This document shows positions 1-8,761 of a stretch of 64,000 bases of DNA, piece after piece. Under the pieces are notes generated by a model. The model saw only the letters and a list, made by a program, of their open reading frames with translations, was not told where the DNA came from and searched no databases. The position numbers and the translations under genes were made by a program. Every line of letters begins with the position of its first letter. The first letter of the stretch is position 1. Origin of the DNA: Cedecea neteri (GTDB lineage Bacteria; Pseudomonadota; Gammaproteobacteria; Enterobacterales; Enterobacteriaceae); contig NZ_CP009459.1 of NCBI RefSeq assembly GCF_000758325.1, positions 3,162,001 through 3,226,000 of the forward strand, written 5' to 3'.

Positions 1-1913
1 AAGCGTGGTTGATGATGACTCACCCGGACAAAGCTGATGGCGCGTTTTTCGCCCAGACCATGAAGGTGGTCGAGCCGGCGCGGACCGGAATATCTCCGGG
101 GCTGTGGCAAAGCCTTTCCCCGGATCTGTGGGCGTTCTACATCACCGAGCTGCCGAACCAGCCCCACTGGAAAATAACCCCGAATCAACAGCTGATCGGC
201 CAAAGCCGCCAGGTGCTGCTGCAGCAGATTGGGCGTCGAAATGCCGAAAGCACGCTGTATGAAAATATGCTCAAGTCCGTGCGGCGTAATTTTGCCGATG
301 TGACTCTGGAGGACATGACCAGCGGCACCGATGCGCGTCGTCTTTTCTCGACGGATGAAGTGGTGCCGGGGATGTTTACCCGCCAGGCGTGGGAAGGGGG
401 TATTCAGCAGGCGATTGAAAAAGCGGCTAAGTCTCGCCGAGAAGAGATCGACTGGGTGCTGAGCGACAGCCAGCACAGCGTGGGGGCCGATCTCTCCCCG
501 GAGGCACTGAAAGCACGTCTTACCCGGCGCTATTTCACCGACTTTGCCGGGACGTGGCTGAATTTCCTCAACAGCCTGCGACTGAATCCGGCCAATAATA
601 TTACCGATGTGGCCGACCAGCTGACGCTGATGAGCGATGTCCGCCAGTCCCCTTTAATCGCCCTGATGAACACCCTGGCCTGGCAGGGGGAAACGGGGCA
701 GAAGGCTGAAGGGCTTTCTGAGTCCATCATCAAGTCGGCGAAAGATTTGGTGGGCGGGAAAAATAAGCCGCTGATTGATCAGCGGGCGGCGGGTGCAGAG
801 GGGCCGCTGGATGAGACCTTCGGGCCTCTGTTAACGCTGATGGGGAAAAATAAAGCCAGCAGCGTGATGTCAGCGGACAGCACCCTGAGCCTGCAAACCT
901 ATCTGACCCGAATCACCCGCGTTCGCCTGCGTCTGCAGCAGGTCGCCAGTTCATCCGATCCTCAGGAGATGATGCAGACCCTGGCTCAAACCGTTTTTCA
1001 GGGCAAAAGTATCGACCTGACGGACACGCAGCAGTACGGCAGCCTCATGGCCGCCAGCCTCGGAGAAGAGTGGAGCGGCTTTGGGCAAACCCTGTTTGTA
1101 CAGCCGCTGACTCAGGCCTGGGAAACGGTCCTGCAACCCTCGTCCGCCAGCCTGAACGACAAATGGCGTCGTTCGGTGGTGGCGAACTGGCATACGGCTT
1201 TCGATGGCCGTTATCCGTTTGCGGTCAGCAAAAGTGAAGTGTCTCTGCCCATGCTGGCTGAGTTTGTGCGTCGGGACAGCGGCCGCATCGAGCGTTTTCT
1301 TACTACGCAGCTGAATGGGGTGCTGCATAAAGAAGGCAGCCAGTGGGTACCGGATAAAATCAACGGCCAGGGCTTAACCTTCAATCCAGCTTTCCTTCGC
1401 GCCGTGAACCAGTTGAGCCAGCTGTCGGAGATTTTATTTACCGACGGCACCCAGGGGATCAATTTTGAACTGCAAGCCCGCCCGACCCAGCAGGTGGTGG
1501 AAACGCTCCTGACCCTCGACGGGCAAAAGCTGCGTTACTTTAACCAGATGGCCGACTGGCAAATGTTTCGCTGGCCGGGAGACACATATAAACCCGGCAC
1601 CACGCTGACCTGGACTTCAACCAGCGGCGGGGCTCGCTTATTTGGTGATTACAGCGGGACGTGGGGTTTTATCCGTTGGCTGGAGGAGGGCAAGCGGCAG
1701 CAACTGGATAGCAGCCGGTGGATGATGAGTTTTACGGCCCAGGACGGGCGAACCCTGCAATGGGTGCTGCGCTCCCAACTGGGCAAAGGGCCGCTGGCGC
1801 TGCTGGATTTGCGCAATTTTACGCTGCCGGATCGGATATTGAGCGTGAACAACGCTGCGGCACAGGCGCCGATGGGAGGCGCTGGTAGCCATAACATGGA
1901 TGAACTGAACTAA
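1..1913 (+). CDS. tssM: T6SS inner-membrane protein TssM (IcmF/VasK), 3' part only
   Basis: The frame is open at the left edge of the window (frame of base 3) and ends with TAA at 1911-1913. About 636 C-terminal residues are present; the family is usually 1100-1200 residues long, so the membrane anchors and NTPase-like region lie outside. The visible part fits the periplasmic portion of TssM (IcmF-related and C-terminal beta regions), which binds TssJ and spans from the inner membrane to the outer-membrane lipoprotein in the TssJLM complex. Assignment rests on overall similarity and on the tssA-tssF-tssG-tssJ-tssE genes that follow without gaps. The stop overlaps the next start by one base (TAATG), so translation is probably coupled. 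Confidence 0.88.
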   Translation, partial: AWLMMTHPDKADGAFFAQTMKVVEPARTGISPGLWQSLSPDLWAFYITELPNQPHWKITPNQQLIGQSRQVLLQQIGRRNAESTLYENMLKSVRRNFADVTLEDMTSGTDARRLFSTDEVVPGMFTRQAWEGGIQQAIEKAAKSRREEIDWVLSDSQHSVGADLSPEALKARLTRRYFTDFAGTWLNFLNSLRLNPANNITDVADQLTLMSDVRQSPLIALMNTLAWQGETGQKAEGLSESIIKSAKDLVGGKNKPLIDQRAAGAEGPLDETFGPLLTLMGKNKASSVMSADSTLSLQTYLTRITRVRLRLQQVASSSDPQEMMQTLAQTVFQGKSIDLTDTQQYGSLMAASLGEEWSGFGQTLFVQPLTQAWETVLQPSSASLNDKWRRSVVANWHTAFDGRYPFAVSKSEVSLPMLAEFVRRDSGRIERFLTTQLNGVLHKEGSQWVPDKINGQGLTFNPAFLRAVNQLSQLSEILFTDGTQGINFELQARPTQQVVETLLTLDGQKLRYFNQMADWQMFRWPGDTYKPGTTLTWTSTSGGARLFGDYSGTWGFIRWLEEGKRQQLDSSRWMMSFTAQDGRTLQWVLRSQLGKGPLALLDLRNFTLPDRILSVNNAAAQAPMGGAGSHNMDELN

Positions 1914-3514
1914 TGCATTCTCTACACAATCTCGTTTCAGCCTGCCAGGTGGAGGAAACTTTACTTCGGCAACAGGCGCAGGCCCGAATCGAACACTGGA
2001 ATCACTGGCTGACGCCAATCAATGACGCCGCGTTAACAGGAGAGGATCCCGGCTATGACGATGATTTTCAGCGTATCCGGGAAGAGGTTAACCAGCTCTC
2101 GGGTATTGATACCGGCCTGATTTGCACGTTAGCCGAAAAACTGCTGACCACTACCGCCAAAGATATCCGGGTTGCTACCTATTACTGTTGGGCTCGTTTG
2201 CACCAGAAAGGGGAAGGCGGGTTCGCCGAAGGGCTGGAGCTGCTGGCGGGGATGCTGCAACGCTTTGGTTTGCTGCTTTATCCACAGCGCGATCGCAGTC
2301 GAAAAGCCGCGCTGGAGTGGCTGGCCGGTTCTCGCGTGCTTGCCAGCCTCTCACTCTATCCGGAAGTGGGGCGGGAAGATGCACAGCGTACTCTCGGCGC
2401 GTTACTTTTGATTGCCGACAGCCTCGAAGGCGGGGCGGATGAATCCCGCCCGGAGCTGAATGCGTTATACAGCGCGCTGGAATCACGCCTGGTGAAGGCC
2501 GGCGGTGTGGACGCCGTGGTACCGCAAAACGCCAGCGACGCGGTGCAAACCTCGTATGACGCCGAAAAGGCAGGCAACCCGCCGCCAGTACTCAGCCGCA
2601 TTACTTCCGGGCAGGATCTTTTAGCTCAGGCCCGCATTCTGACTAGCTATCTGCGCGAGCAACCCGGGGGCTGGCTGGCGGCTCATCGGCTGATGAAAAG
2701 CCTTCGCCACGACACGCTGCAAGAGATTCCGGCCCCCGACGGAAAGGGGAATACCCGCATCGAACCGCCGCGCGCCGATCAGCGGGCAATGCTCAAGCGT
2801 CTCTACCTGCAGCAAAGCTGGTCGGAAATCCTTGAGCAAGCCGACAGCAACTTCTCCCGAGGCGCTAACCACCTGTGGCTTGACCTGCAGTGGTATATCC
2901 ATGAGGCACTGGAGAAGTCGGGGCAGGATGTACTGGCTGGCGTCGTTATTGCCGATTTGAAAGGGTTTCTTCGCCGGCTCACCGGGATAGAAACGCTGGC
3001 GTTTAATGACGGCACGCCCTTTGCCGACGAGGTGACGCTGAACTGGATTAACCAGCACGTTCTGGCCGATGTTGCTGGCTATAAAGATGAGCTGGTCAGC
3101 GGCGTCAGTGCAGTTGACAGCGATATTCTGGCGCTTGAACCAGAGGCGGTGGAAAAAGCGGACAGCGAAGGTCTGGAGGCCTCGCTGCAGTGGCTGCAGA
3201 CGCGTCCGGGCACGGATTCGGCCAGAGATAAATGGCTGCTTCGCCTGTTGATGGCTCGCGTGGCTGAACAGAAAGGTAAAAACGAACTGGCGCTGCATTT
3301 GTTGGGGGAACTGGACTTTTCAGCACAATCCATTACGCTCGCGCACTGGACGCCCGCGCTACTGTACGAAGTCAAATCCCGCCGCCTCCGACTGCTGCGC
3401 ATGAAAGCCGCCCGCAGTGAAACCGACAAATCACGCCTTCAGCCGGAGATGGACCAACTTCTCTCCGGCCTTATTACGCTCGACCCGGCCAGTTCTGCCG
3501 TGTTGTGCATCTGA
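1913..3514 (+). CDS. tssA: T6SS protein TssA (ImpA N-terminal domain family)
   Basis: 533 residues. The first ~150 residues carry the ImpA_N pattern (a YDDDF segment, then an AKDIRVATYY segment and a YPQRD segment) typical of TssA. The rest is helix-rich and resembles the VasJ/TssA C-terminal region. TssA proteins sit at the baseplate or the tip of the growing tail and coordinate sheath and tube polymerisation. The start shares a base with the tssM stop, and tssF follows after 60 bases. A second ImpA_N protein (VasL type) lies at 7401-8615, so this operon has two such proteins; this one has no membrane segment and is the better candidate for canonical TssA. Confidence 0.85.
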   Translation: MHSLHNLVSACQVEETLLRQQAQARIEHWNHWLTPINDAALTGEDPGYDDDFQRIREEVNQLSGIDTGLICTLAEKLLTTTAKDIRVATYYCWARLHQKGEGGFAEGLELLAGMLQRFGLLLYPQRDRSRKAALEWLAGSRVLASLSLYPEVGREDAQRTLGALLLIADSLEGGADESRPELNALYSALESRLVKAGGVDAVVPQNASDAVQTSYDAEKAGNPPPVLSRITSGQDLLAQARILTSYLREQPGGWLAAHRLMKSLRHDTLQEIPAPDGKGNTRIEPPRADQRAMLKRLYLQQSWSEILEQADSNFSRGANHLWLDLQWYIHEALEKSGQDVLAGVVIADLKGFLRRLTGIETLAFNDGTPFADEVTLNWINQHVLADVAGYKDELVSGVSAVDSDILALEPEAVEKADSEGLEASLQWLQTRPGTDSARDKWLLRLLMARVAEQKGKNELALHLLGELDFSAQSITLAHWTPALLYEVKSRRLRLLRMKAARSETDKSRLQPEMDQLLSGLITLDPASSAVLCI

Positions 3515-3574
3515 TTACCTTTCAGGTGATTGGGCTATTTTTCATCAAAAAACACTTACTCCGCACAGAAAATT

Positions 3575-5329
3575 ATGGACGACTTAACCCTGCGTTATTA
3601 CGACGCCGAAATGCGCTACCTGCTGGAAGCCGGGGAAGAATTTGCCCGTGCTCACCCCGAGCAGGCGGCGATGCTTAATCTCGACAAAGCGGGCGCGCGC
3701 GACCCGTACGTGGAACGTCTGTTTGAAGGCTTTGCCTTCCTGATGGGCCGACTTCGCGAAAAACTGGATGACGACCTGCCCGAGCTGACGGAAGGACTGG
3801 TCAGCCTGCTGTGGCCCCATTACTTACGCACCATTCCGTCGATGTCGGTGGTAGAGTTTTCGCCGGACTGGCGTGAAATGAAAGAACCTGTGCGCATTGC
3901 CAAAGGTTTTGAGGTCCTTTCCAGGCCAATCGGCGAAAAAGGCACGCGCTGCCGTTACACCACCACCCAGGAAATGCATCTTCAGCCGCTCTCGCTGGAG
4001 AAGGTCCGGCTGGCGACGGACCCGGAGGGCCGCTCGGTGATCACGCTGCGTTTTCACTGCGGCAGCCTGGCGGACTGGAGCCGCATCGACCTCAGCGATC
4101 TTGCCCTGTACTTCAACGCCGATGCCCCGCTGGCCTGTGCGATGCATGAAGCCTTCACCCTGAACGTCGAGCGAATGCGTCTGCGTCTACCGGGAGAGAC
4201 GGATGGCAAACCTTTTGACGGGCATTTCACCGCCCGGGGTTTTAGTGAAGGCGATACTTTATGGCCGAAGGGCAACAGCAGTTTTAGCGGCTACCAGCTG
4301 CTGCTGGAATACTTTACCTTCCGCGAAAAATTCATGTTTACCGGCCTGTCCGGGCTGGAAAATATCGTCCTCCCGGCCGGTCTTGCGTGGTTTGAAATCG
4401 ATGTGGTGCTGGCTGAGCGGTGGGAGCATGACTTCAGTTTTACCGAAAAACATCTGCGGCTGAACTGTGTCCCGGTGGTGAATCTGTTCCCGCTGGAGTC
4501 TGACCCGCTGACTCTGAATTCCCTGCAAACGGAATATCTGCTGCGCCCGATGCGCGTGCAGGATGGGCATACCGAGATTTATGCCGTGGACTCGGTAATG
4601 TCCGCCAGCCAGCATACCTACGTACCGTTCTCAAGCTTCCGCCACAAAGGCGGCATGATGCGCCATGAAGCCCCGGAGTATTACTACCACACCCGCATCC
4701 GCCGAGGCCCGTCGGGGCTGCACAACACCTGGCTTGTGCTCGGCGGTGAAGCGTTTGATAACCACACCGTGCCGGAAAATGAAAGCCTGTCGCTGACGCT
4801 GACGGGCACCAACGGCCAGCTTCCACGGCGCGCGTTACAAAGTACGGTGCTCGACACGGTGATGAAAACGCCCGCGACCAGCATGACGGTGCGTAACCTC
4901 TGCGCGCCAACGCAGCCCTGCTATCCCCCGGTGCAGGACCGCTTTCATTGGCGCGTGCTCAGCCATCTCGCCAGCAGTTTTCTTTCGATGATGGACAATG
5001 CGGAAGTGCTGCGCGGCACGCTGGCACTGTATGAGTGGACGAACAGTGAAATGAACCGTCGCCGGCTGGAGGCAATTGTCGACGTGAAGCACGGCGAAAC
5101 CGAGCGCTTCGAGCAGGGCTTCCTGGTGCGCGGCGTGCAGATTGAGGTGACGCTTGACAGCCACGGCTTCGCCGGGCGAGGCGATGTTTGCCTGTTTGGT
5201 GAAATGCTCAGTCGCTTCTTTGCGCTGTATACCGATATCTATCTGTTTAACCGCCTGATTATTATTCTGCAGCCAACCGGAGAGCGTCTCGAATGGGAAG
5301 AGAAACACAGCCGTCGCATCCCCGGCTGA
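3575..5329 (+). CDS. tssF: T6SS baseplate protein TssF
   Basis: 584 residues from the ATG at 3575. The N terminus MDDLTLRYYDAEMRYL and the motif DPYVERLFEGFAFL near residues 45-60 are hallmarks of TssF (VasA/ImpG). TssF and TssG form the wedge of the T6SS baseplate with TssE and TssK. The frame is open upstream to a TTG at 3530, which would add 15 residues. The ATG at 3575 was chosen because family members begin with the MDDLTLRYYD motif, although the ribosome site in front of it is weak. The 3' end overlaps tssG by 37 bases. Confidence 0.92.
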   Translation: MDDLTLRYYDAEMRYLLEAGEEFARAHPEQAAMLNLDKAGARDPYVERLFEGFAFLMGRLREKLDDDLPELTEGLVSLLWPHYLRTIPSMSVVEFSPDWREMKEPVRIAKGFEVLSRPIGEKGTRCRYTTTQEMHLQPLSLEKVRLATDPEGRSVITLRFHCGSLADWSRIDLSDLALYFNADAPLACAMHEAFTLNVERMRLRLPGETDGKPFDGHFTARGFSEGDTLWPKGNSSFSGYQLLLEYFTFREKFMFTGLSGLENIVLPAGLAWFEIDVVLAERWEHDFSFTEKHLRLNCVPVVNLFPLESDPLTLNSLQTEYLLRPMRVQDGHTEIYAVDSVMSASQHTYVPFSSFRHKGGMMRHEAPEYYYHTRIRRGPSGLHNTWLVLGGEAFDNHTVPENESLSLTLTGTNGQLPRRALQSTVLDTVMKTPATSMTVRNLCAPTQPCYPPVQDRFHWRVLSHLASSFLSMMDNAEVLRGTLALYEWTNSEMNRRRLEAIVDVKHGETERFEQGFLVRGVQIEVTLDSHGFAGRGDVCLFGEMLSRFFALYTDIYLFNRLIIILQPTGERLEWEEKHSRRIPG

Positions 5330-6378
5330 TCCCACGTCTGGAAGACGACTTACAGCGGATCAATTTTTACCGATTTTGCCAACTGCTGGAGAAACGCAAT
5401 GCAGATAAACTCCCGCTGGGGTCGACCAGCCATCCGGCTAACGATCCGGTGCGCTTTGCGCCTCATCCCGGAATGGGCTTTCCCACCAGCGAGCTGAAAT
5501 CCGTTGAATATAACGCGGAAGATATCAACCAGCCGCCGCGCATCCGTACCACATTTATGGGGCTGTACGGGGTTGATTCCCCGCTGCCGACCGCCTATCT
5601 CGACGACATTACCCAGCGGCGGGAAGGGCATGAGGCGCTGCAGGGATTTCTGGATATCTTCAACCACCGTTTTCTGACGCAATTTTATCGCATCTGGCGG
5701 AAATACTCTTACCCGGCAACCTTCGAACCCGTCGGGGCTGATACGATCTCGCAGTCGCTGCTGGGGCTGGTTGGGCTGGGGATCCCCGGCACGGCAAACC
5801 ATATCGCCACGCCGGTATCGCGGTTTTTAGCCTTACTCGGCGTGCTGCGCCAGCCTGGAAAAACAGAAGAAGGTATTCAGGCTTTGGTGAGACTGCTGGC
5901 GCCCGATACCACGGTTCGGGTCAGCCCGTATTGCCTGCGGCCGGTGGAAATTAGCCAGCCGCTGGGGTTTCACGGCGATGAGGACTTTCTGCTGGACGGC
6001 AACACGCCGCTTGGGGATGAAGCGCAGGATGCCAGTAGTCAGCTTCTGATCGCGCTGTCCACCGACAATGCACTGGAGTCCGGGGCCTGGAAACCGGACG
6101 GCCAGCTCTATCAGGATTTTCTCGTGATGCTGCGGGTTTACCTCGGCTGGCGTTTTAAAGCAAAAATTACCCTGACCACCGCGACCCGGCTGCTGGCCGT
6201 GCCCCCGCTGGGCGACGCGCCTTTCTGGCTGGGCATGAACGGCGTACTGGGTGCTGACGGAGAAACAATCCCGGACGATATGCCCCAAAGTTTTACCACG
6301 GAATTGGGTTATTACCGCGGCCTTCAGCCCGCGAAACAACAACAAGGAAATCGGCGTGTTAGATACCAGTTTGACTAA
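5293..6378 (+). CDS. tssG: T6SS baseplate protein TssG
   Basis: 361 residues, the normal TssG (VasB/ImpH) length. Near the N terminus is the FYRFCQLLE motif, followed by a VRFAPHPGMGFP segment and a TTFMGLYGVDSPLP segment, all typical of the family. TssG pairs with TssF in the baseplate wedge. The start lies inside the end of tssF (37-base overlap) with GGAG just upstream, and the 3' end overlaps the GTG start of tssJ. This close packing is consistent with co-translation of one operon. Confidence 0.92.
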   Translation: MGRETQPSHPRLIPRLEDDLQRINFYRFCQLLEKRNADKLPLGSTSHPANDPVRFAPHPGMGFPTSELKSVEYNAEDINQPPRIRTTFMGLYGVDSPLPTAYLDDITQRREGHEALQGFLDIFNHRFLTQFYRIWRKYSYPATFEPVGADTISQSLLGLVGLGIPGTANHIATPVSRFLALLGVLRQPGKTEEGIQALVRLLAPDTTVRVSPYCLRPVEISQPLGFHGDEDFLLDGNTPLGDEAQDASSQLLIALSTDNALESGAWKPDGQLYQDFLVMLRVYLGWRFKAKITLTTATRLLAVPPLGDAPFWLGMNGVLGADGETIPDDMPQSFTTELGYYRGLQPAKQQQGNRRVRYQFD

Positions 6379-6898
6379 AATTCGGCGCTGGCCGCTAACC
6401 CTGCTGGCGCTCAGTCTCACGGGCTGCGGCCTGACACAAAGCGTCAGCGACGGCACAACATCCGCCTTTAGCTCGGTGTTCTACAAAAAAATTAAGGTGC
6501 TGCATCTGGACTTCGTGGCCCGTGAAGAATTGAACACGGATACCCGCGAAAGCAACGCATTTTCAGCCCCGGTACTGGTGCGTATTTACCAGCTCAGAGA
6601 CACCAAAATATTCGAAAACATGCTTTATCAACAGCTGGTAAAAGAAGGCGATGTTCTCCTCAAAGACGATCTGCTGGCAAGCCGGAATGTGGTGCTCAAA
6701 CCGGGCGGGAGCGTCAGCCTCGATATGCCTATGGAAACAAACACCCGCTTTGTTGGCATCGTGGGGTTGTTCCGTCAGCCGGACCAGGAAAAAAACACCT
6801 GGAAACTGATCCTCGACCGTGAGGCGCTGGACCCTGATAAACCCCGCGTGATTGAAGCCGGGAGCAACCAACTGACGCCGATCCCGGAGAAGGAGTAG
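6356..6898 (+). CDS. tssJ: T6SS outer-membrane lipoprotein TssJ
   Basis: 180 residues from a GTG at 6356, preceded by AAGGAAA at 6344-6350. The start is decided by the signal peptide: positive residues, a hydrophobic stretch and the lipobox LTGC with the acylated cysteine near residue 24. The remainder matches the TssJ (VasD/Lip) beta-sandwich family, with an FSAPVLVRIYQL strand near the centre. TssJ anchors the membrane complex in the outer membrane and contacts the periplasmic end of TssM. The frame is open further upstream inside tssG, but that extension would destroy the signal peptide. Confidence 0.9.
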   Translation: MLDTSLTKIRRWPLTLLALSLTGCGLTQSVSDGTTSAFSSVFYKKIKVLHLDFVAREELNTDTRESNAFSAPVLVRIYQLRDTKIFENMLYQQLVKEGDVLLKDDLLASRNVVLKPGGSVSLDMPMETNTRFVGIVGLFRQPDQEKNTWKLILDREALDPDKPRVIEAGSNQLTPIPEKE

Positions 6899-6900
6899 CT

Positions 6901-7356
6901 ATGCCACAGTCTCATCGAACGCCGTCACTGTATGACATGCTGCTCGGCAACTTTTCCGGTGAACTCCCGCTCCAGCAGGTCAGCGAAGACAACCAGGTTA
7001 TTTTGTCCGTGCTGGATAACATGCAGCGCATTCTCAACTGCCGCGCGGGGACGCTGGCCCATCTGCCGGATTACGGCCTGCCGGACATGACGAAAATCCT
7101 GCAGGGGATGCCGGGCACGGCTCACCAGTTGATCAACGCCCTTGCCAGCGTATTGCTGAAATATGAGCCACGGTTGCAGAGCATCAACGTGGCGCTGCTT
7201 GATCAAACCCAGCCCGGCGAACTGCGTTACGCTATTGACGCGGAACTTAAAGGACTCGGTCTCGTGCGTTACGGCACCGAGTTTATGCCGGAAGGCCGGG
7301 TGCTTTTACGCCATTTGAAACAGCAGCAATATCTGGATAGCAAAACCAGCCTCTGA
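6901..7356 (+). CDS. tssE: T6SS baseplate protein TssE (gp25-like)
   Basis: 151 residues, with AAGGAG 5 bases before the ATG and two bases after the tssJ stop. The sequence has the gp25/lysozyme-like TssE features: an N-terminal LYDMLLGNF segment and a central CRAGTLAHLPDYGLPD segment. TssE is the homologue of phage T4 gp25 and initiates sheath assembly on the baseplate. It completes the run tssF-tssG-tssJ-tssE here. Genes for the sheath (tssB/C), tube (hcp), ClpV and TssK are not in the window and are expected to its left. Confidence 0.9.
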   Translation: MPQSHRTPSLYDMLLGNFSGELPLQQVSEDNQVILSVLDNMQRILNCRAGTLAHLPDYGLPDMTKILQGMPGTAHQLINALASVLLKYEPRLQSINVALLDQTQPGELRYAIDAELKGLGLVRYGTEFMPEGRVLLRHLKQQQYLDSKTSL

Positions 7357-7400
7357 GCTGCGACCTGTCATTTTCTGTCAATCACCAGAAGAACAATCCC

Positions 7401-8615
7401 GTGAATAAATCCCATCAAATTAAAACCGGCGGCGATCCGCGCGCCTTGCCGGACTATGCGCTGCTGCGTGATGAACTGGCTAAACTTTCCCATCCCGCCA
7501 GGCCGGACGTGGACTGGAACCGGGTGGAACAGCTCAGTCTGTCGCTTTTCCGCCAGAACGGCGTTGAGCTGCAAACGGCAGCCTGGTACACGCTGGCGCG
7601 CACTCGGCTGAACGCGCTTGCGGGGCTGAATGAGGGACTGGCGCTGCTGGAGGCGCTGCTCGTGCATCAATGGGGGATCATGTGGCCGCAGCCAGTGCAT
7701 GCCCGGATGGAAATTCTGGCCGGATTCAGCCATCGCCTGCAGGCGCAGCTGCGAACGCTAGCCCTTCGATATAGCGATCTGCCTCAGGTTTACCAGGCGG
7801 AACAGCACCTGAACGCTTTGCGTGACGTCCTGCAGCGGCTGGAGCTGAAAAATGCCAGCCAGATGGAGGGACCCTGCCGGTTTATGCAGACTGCCGCCGT
7901 CAGGCTTGAAAACGCTGAAGTCGGGCACGGTGAAAGCCCCGCCGTGGTGTTACCTGTTTCATTGTCGCAAAGCCTCAGCGAGCCAGCGCGACATGAACCG
8001 CTGATCTATGTCACCCACGAAAAGATCTCTTCGCCCCGCATTGCCGTGGTCAATCCAGACTCTGTTTCACGCAAAGTATGGAAAAGCTTCTCTGCGGGCA
8101 TGTTGACTATGTTGCTGATTGGCGCGGCAGGTTTGCTGGGCTGGCGGCAGCTCAGCCCGCTGCCGTTGGTACCCAATGAAGCCGCGCTGGAAAAACTTAG
8201 CCAGCTTCCGCCACTGTGGCTGCAGGATTATGGCTTTGCGCTGGCAGAACGGGGCACGCCTGAACAAGTTGAAGGCCTGAAAGCGCAATGGACCCGACAG
8301 ATAAGCGGCAACGCCTTGACCGGGGAGGCGCTTAGCGGCTGGCATCAGGGAATGGACGGCCTGAGCAATCTGACTCGCCGCCTGAATGCGCTGGATGAAC
8401 GTAAGGGCAAATACCTGACCGGCTCCGAGCTAAAATCCATGGTGTTCACGATTACGCAGCATTTTTCACGTAGCGTACCTCTGGAAGAACGCCTCTATTT
8501 ACTGAGCCAGGTCCCGGCAGGCGAGCCGCTGCCAGACGGACAACTGGCGCAAACTGATATGCAGTTCAGGCAATTACTGAACCGCTATGCGCTGATAAAA
8601 AGTCAGGCAGAATAG
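7401..8615 (+). CDS. vasL: T6SS VasL-type protein (ImpA_N domain plus membrane segment)
   Basis: 404 residues from a GTG start at 7401 with AGAAGAA upstream. Residues ~10-110 carry an ImpA_N-like domain (DPRALPDYALLRDELAKL, then WGIMWPQP). One clear membrane segment lies around residues 229-249, followed by a ~150-residue C-terminal region presumably in the periplasm. This layout matches VasL/TagA-like proteins found in enterobacterial T6SS operons, which are thought to act at the distal end of the sheath; the exact role here is inferred. It is the last gene of the T6SS operon in this window. About 145 bases separate it from the chemoreceptor gene. Confidence 0.75.
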   Translation: MNKSHQIKTGGDPRALPDYALLRDELAKLSHPARPDVDWNRVEQLSLSLFRQNGVELQTAAWYTLARTRLNALAGLNEGLALLEALLVHQWGIMWPQPVHARMEILAGFSHRLQAQLRTLALRYSDLPQVYQAEQHLNALRDVLQRLELKNASQMEGPCRFMQTAAVRLENAEVGHGESPAVVLPVSLSQSLSEPARHEPLIYVTHEKISSPRIAVVNPDSVSRKVWKSFSAGMLTMLLIGAAGLLGWRQLSPLPLVPNEAALEKLSQLPPLWLQDYGFALAERGTPEQVEGLKAQWTRQISGNALTGEALSGWHQGMDGLSNLTRRLNALDERKGKYLTGSELKSMVFTITQHFSRSVPLEERLYLLSQVPAGEPLPDGQLAQTDMQFRQLLNRYALIKSQAE

Positions 8616-8694
8616 CGGCTGGCACAAACCTGTGATCCACTTAACTCTCCGGGAGTTCTTTAGCGTCATTAACGCAAATCTGTGACGTAGCGCG

Positions 8695-8722
8695 TAATGT
8701 TTTTTCGCGCCGGGGCCGATGA
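8695..8722 (+). promoter_or_regulatory. Sigma-28 (FliA)-like promoter of the chemoreceptor gene
   Basis: TAATGTTT at 8695-8702 and GCCGATGA at 8715-8722 each differ from the FliA consensus (TAAAGTTT and GCCGATAA) at one position. The spacer is 12 bases against the usual 11. The element lies 40 bases before the ATG at 8762, which suits motility-coupled expression. Confidence 0.55.
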
Positions 8723-8761
8723 CCTTTGAAGGGAATTCCCCATACAAAGAGAGTCACGGAC

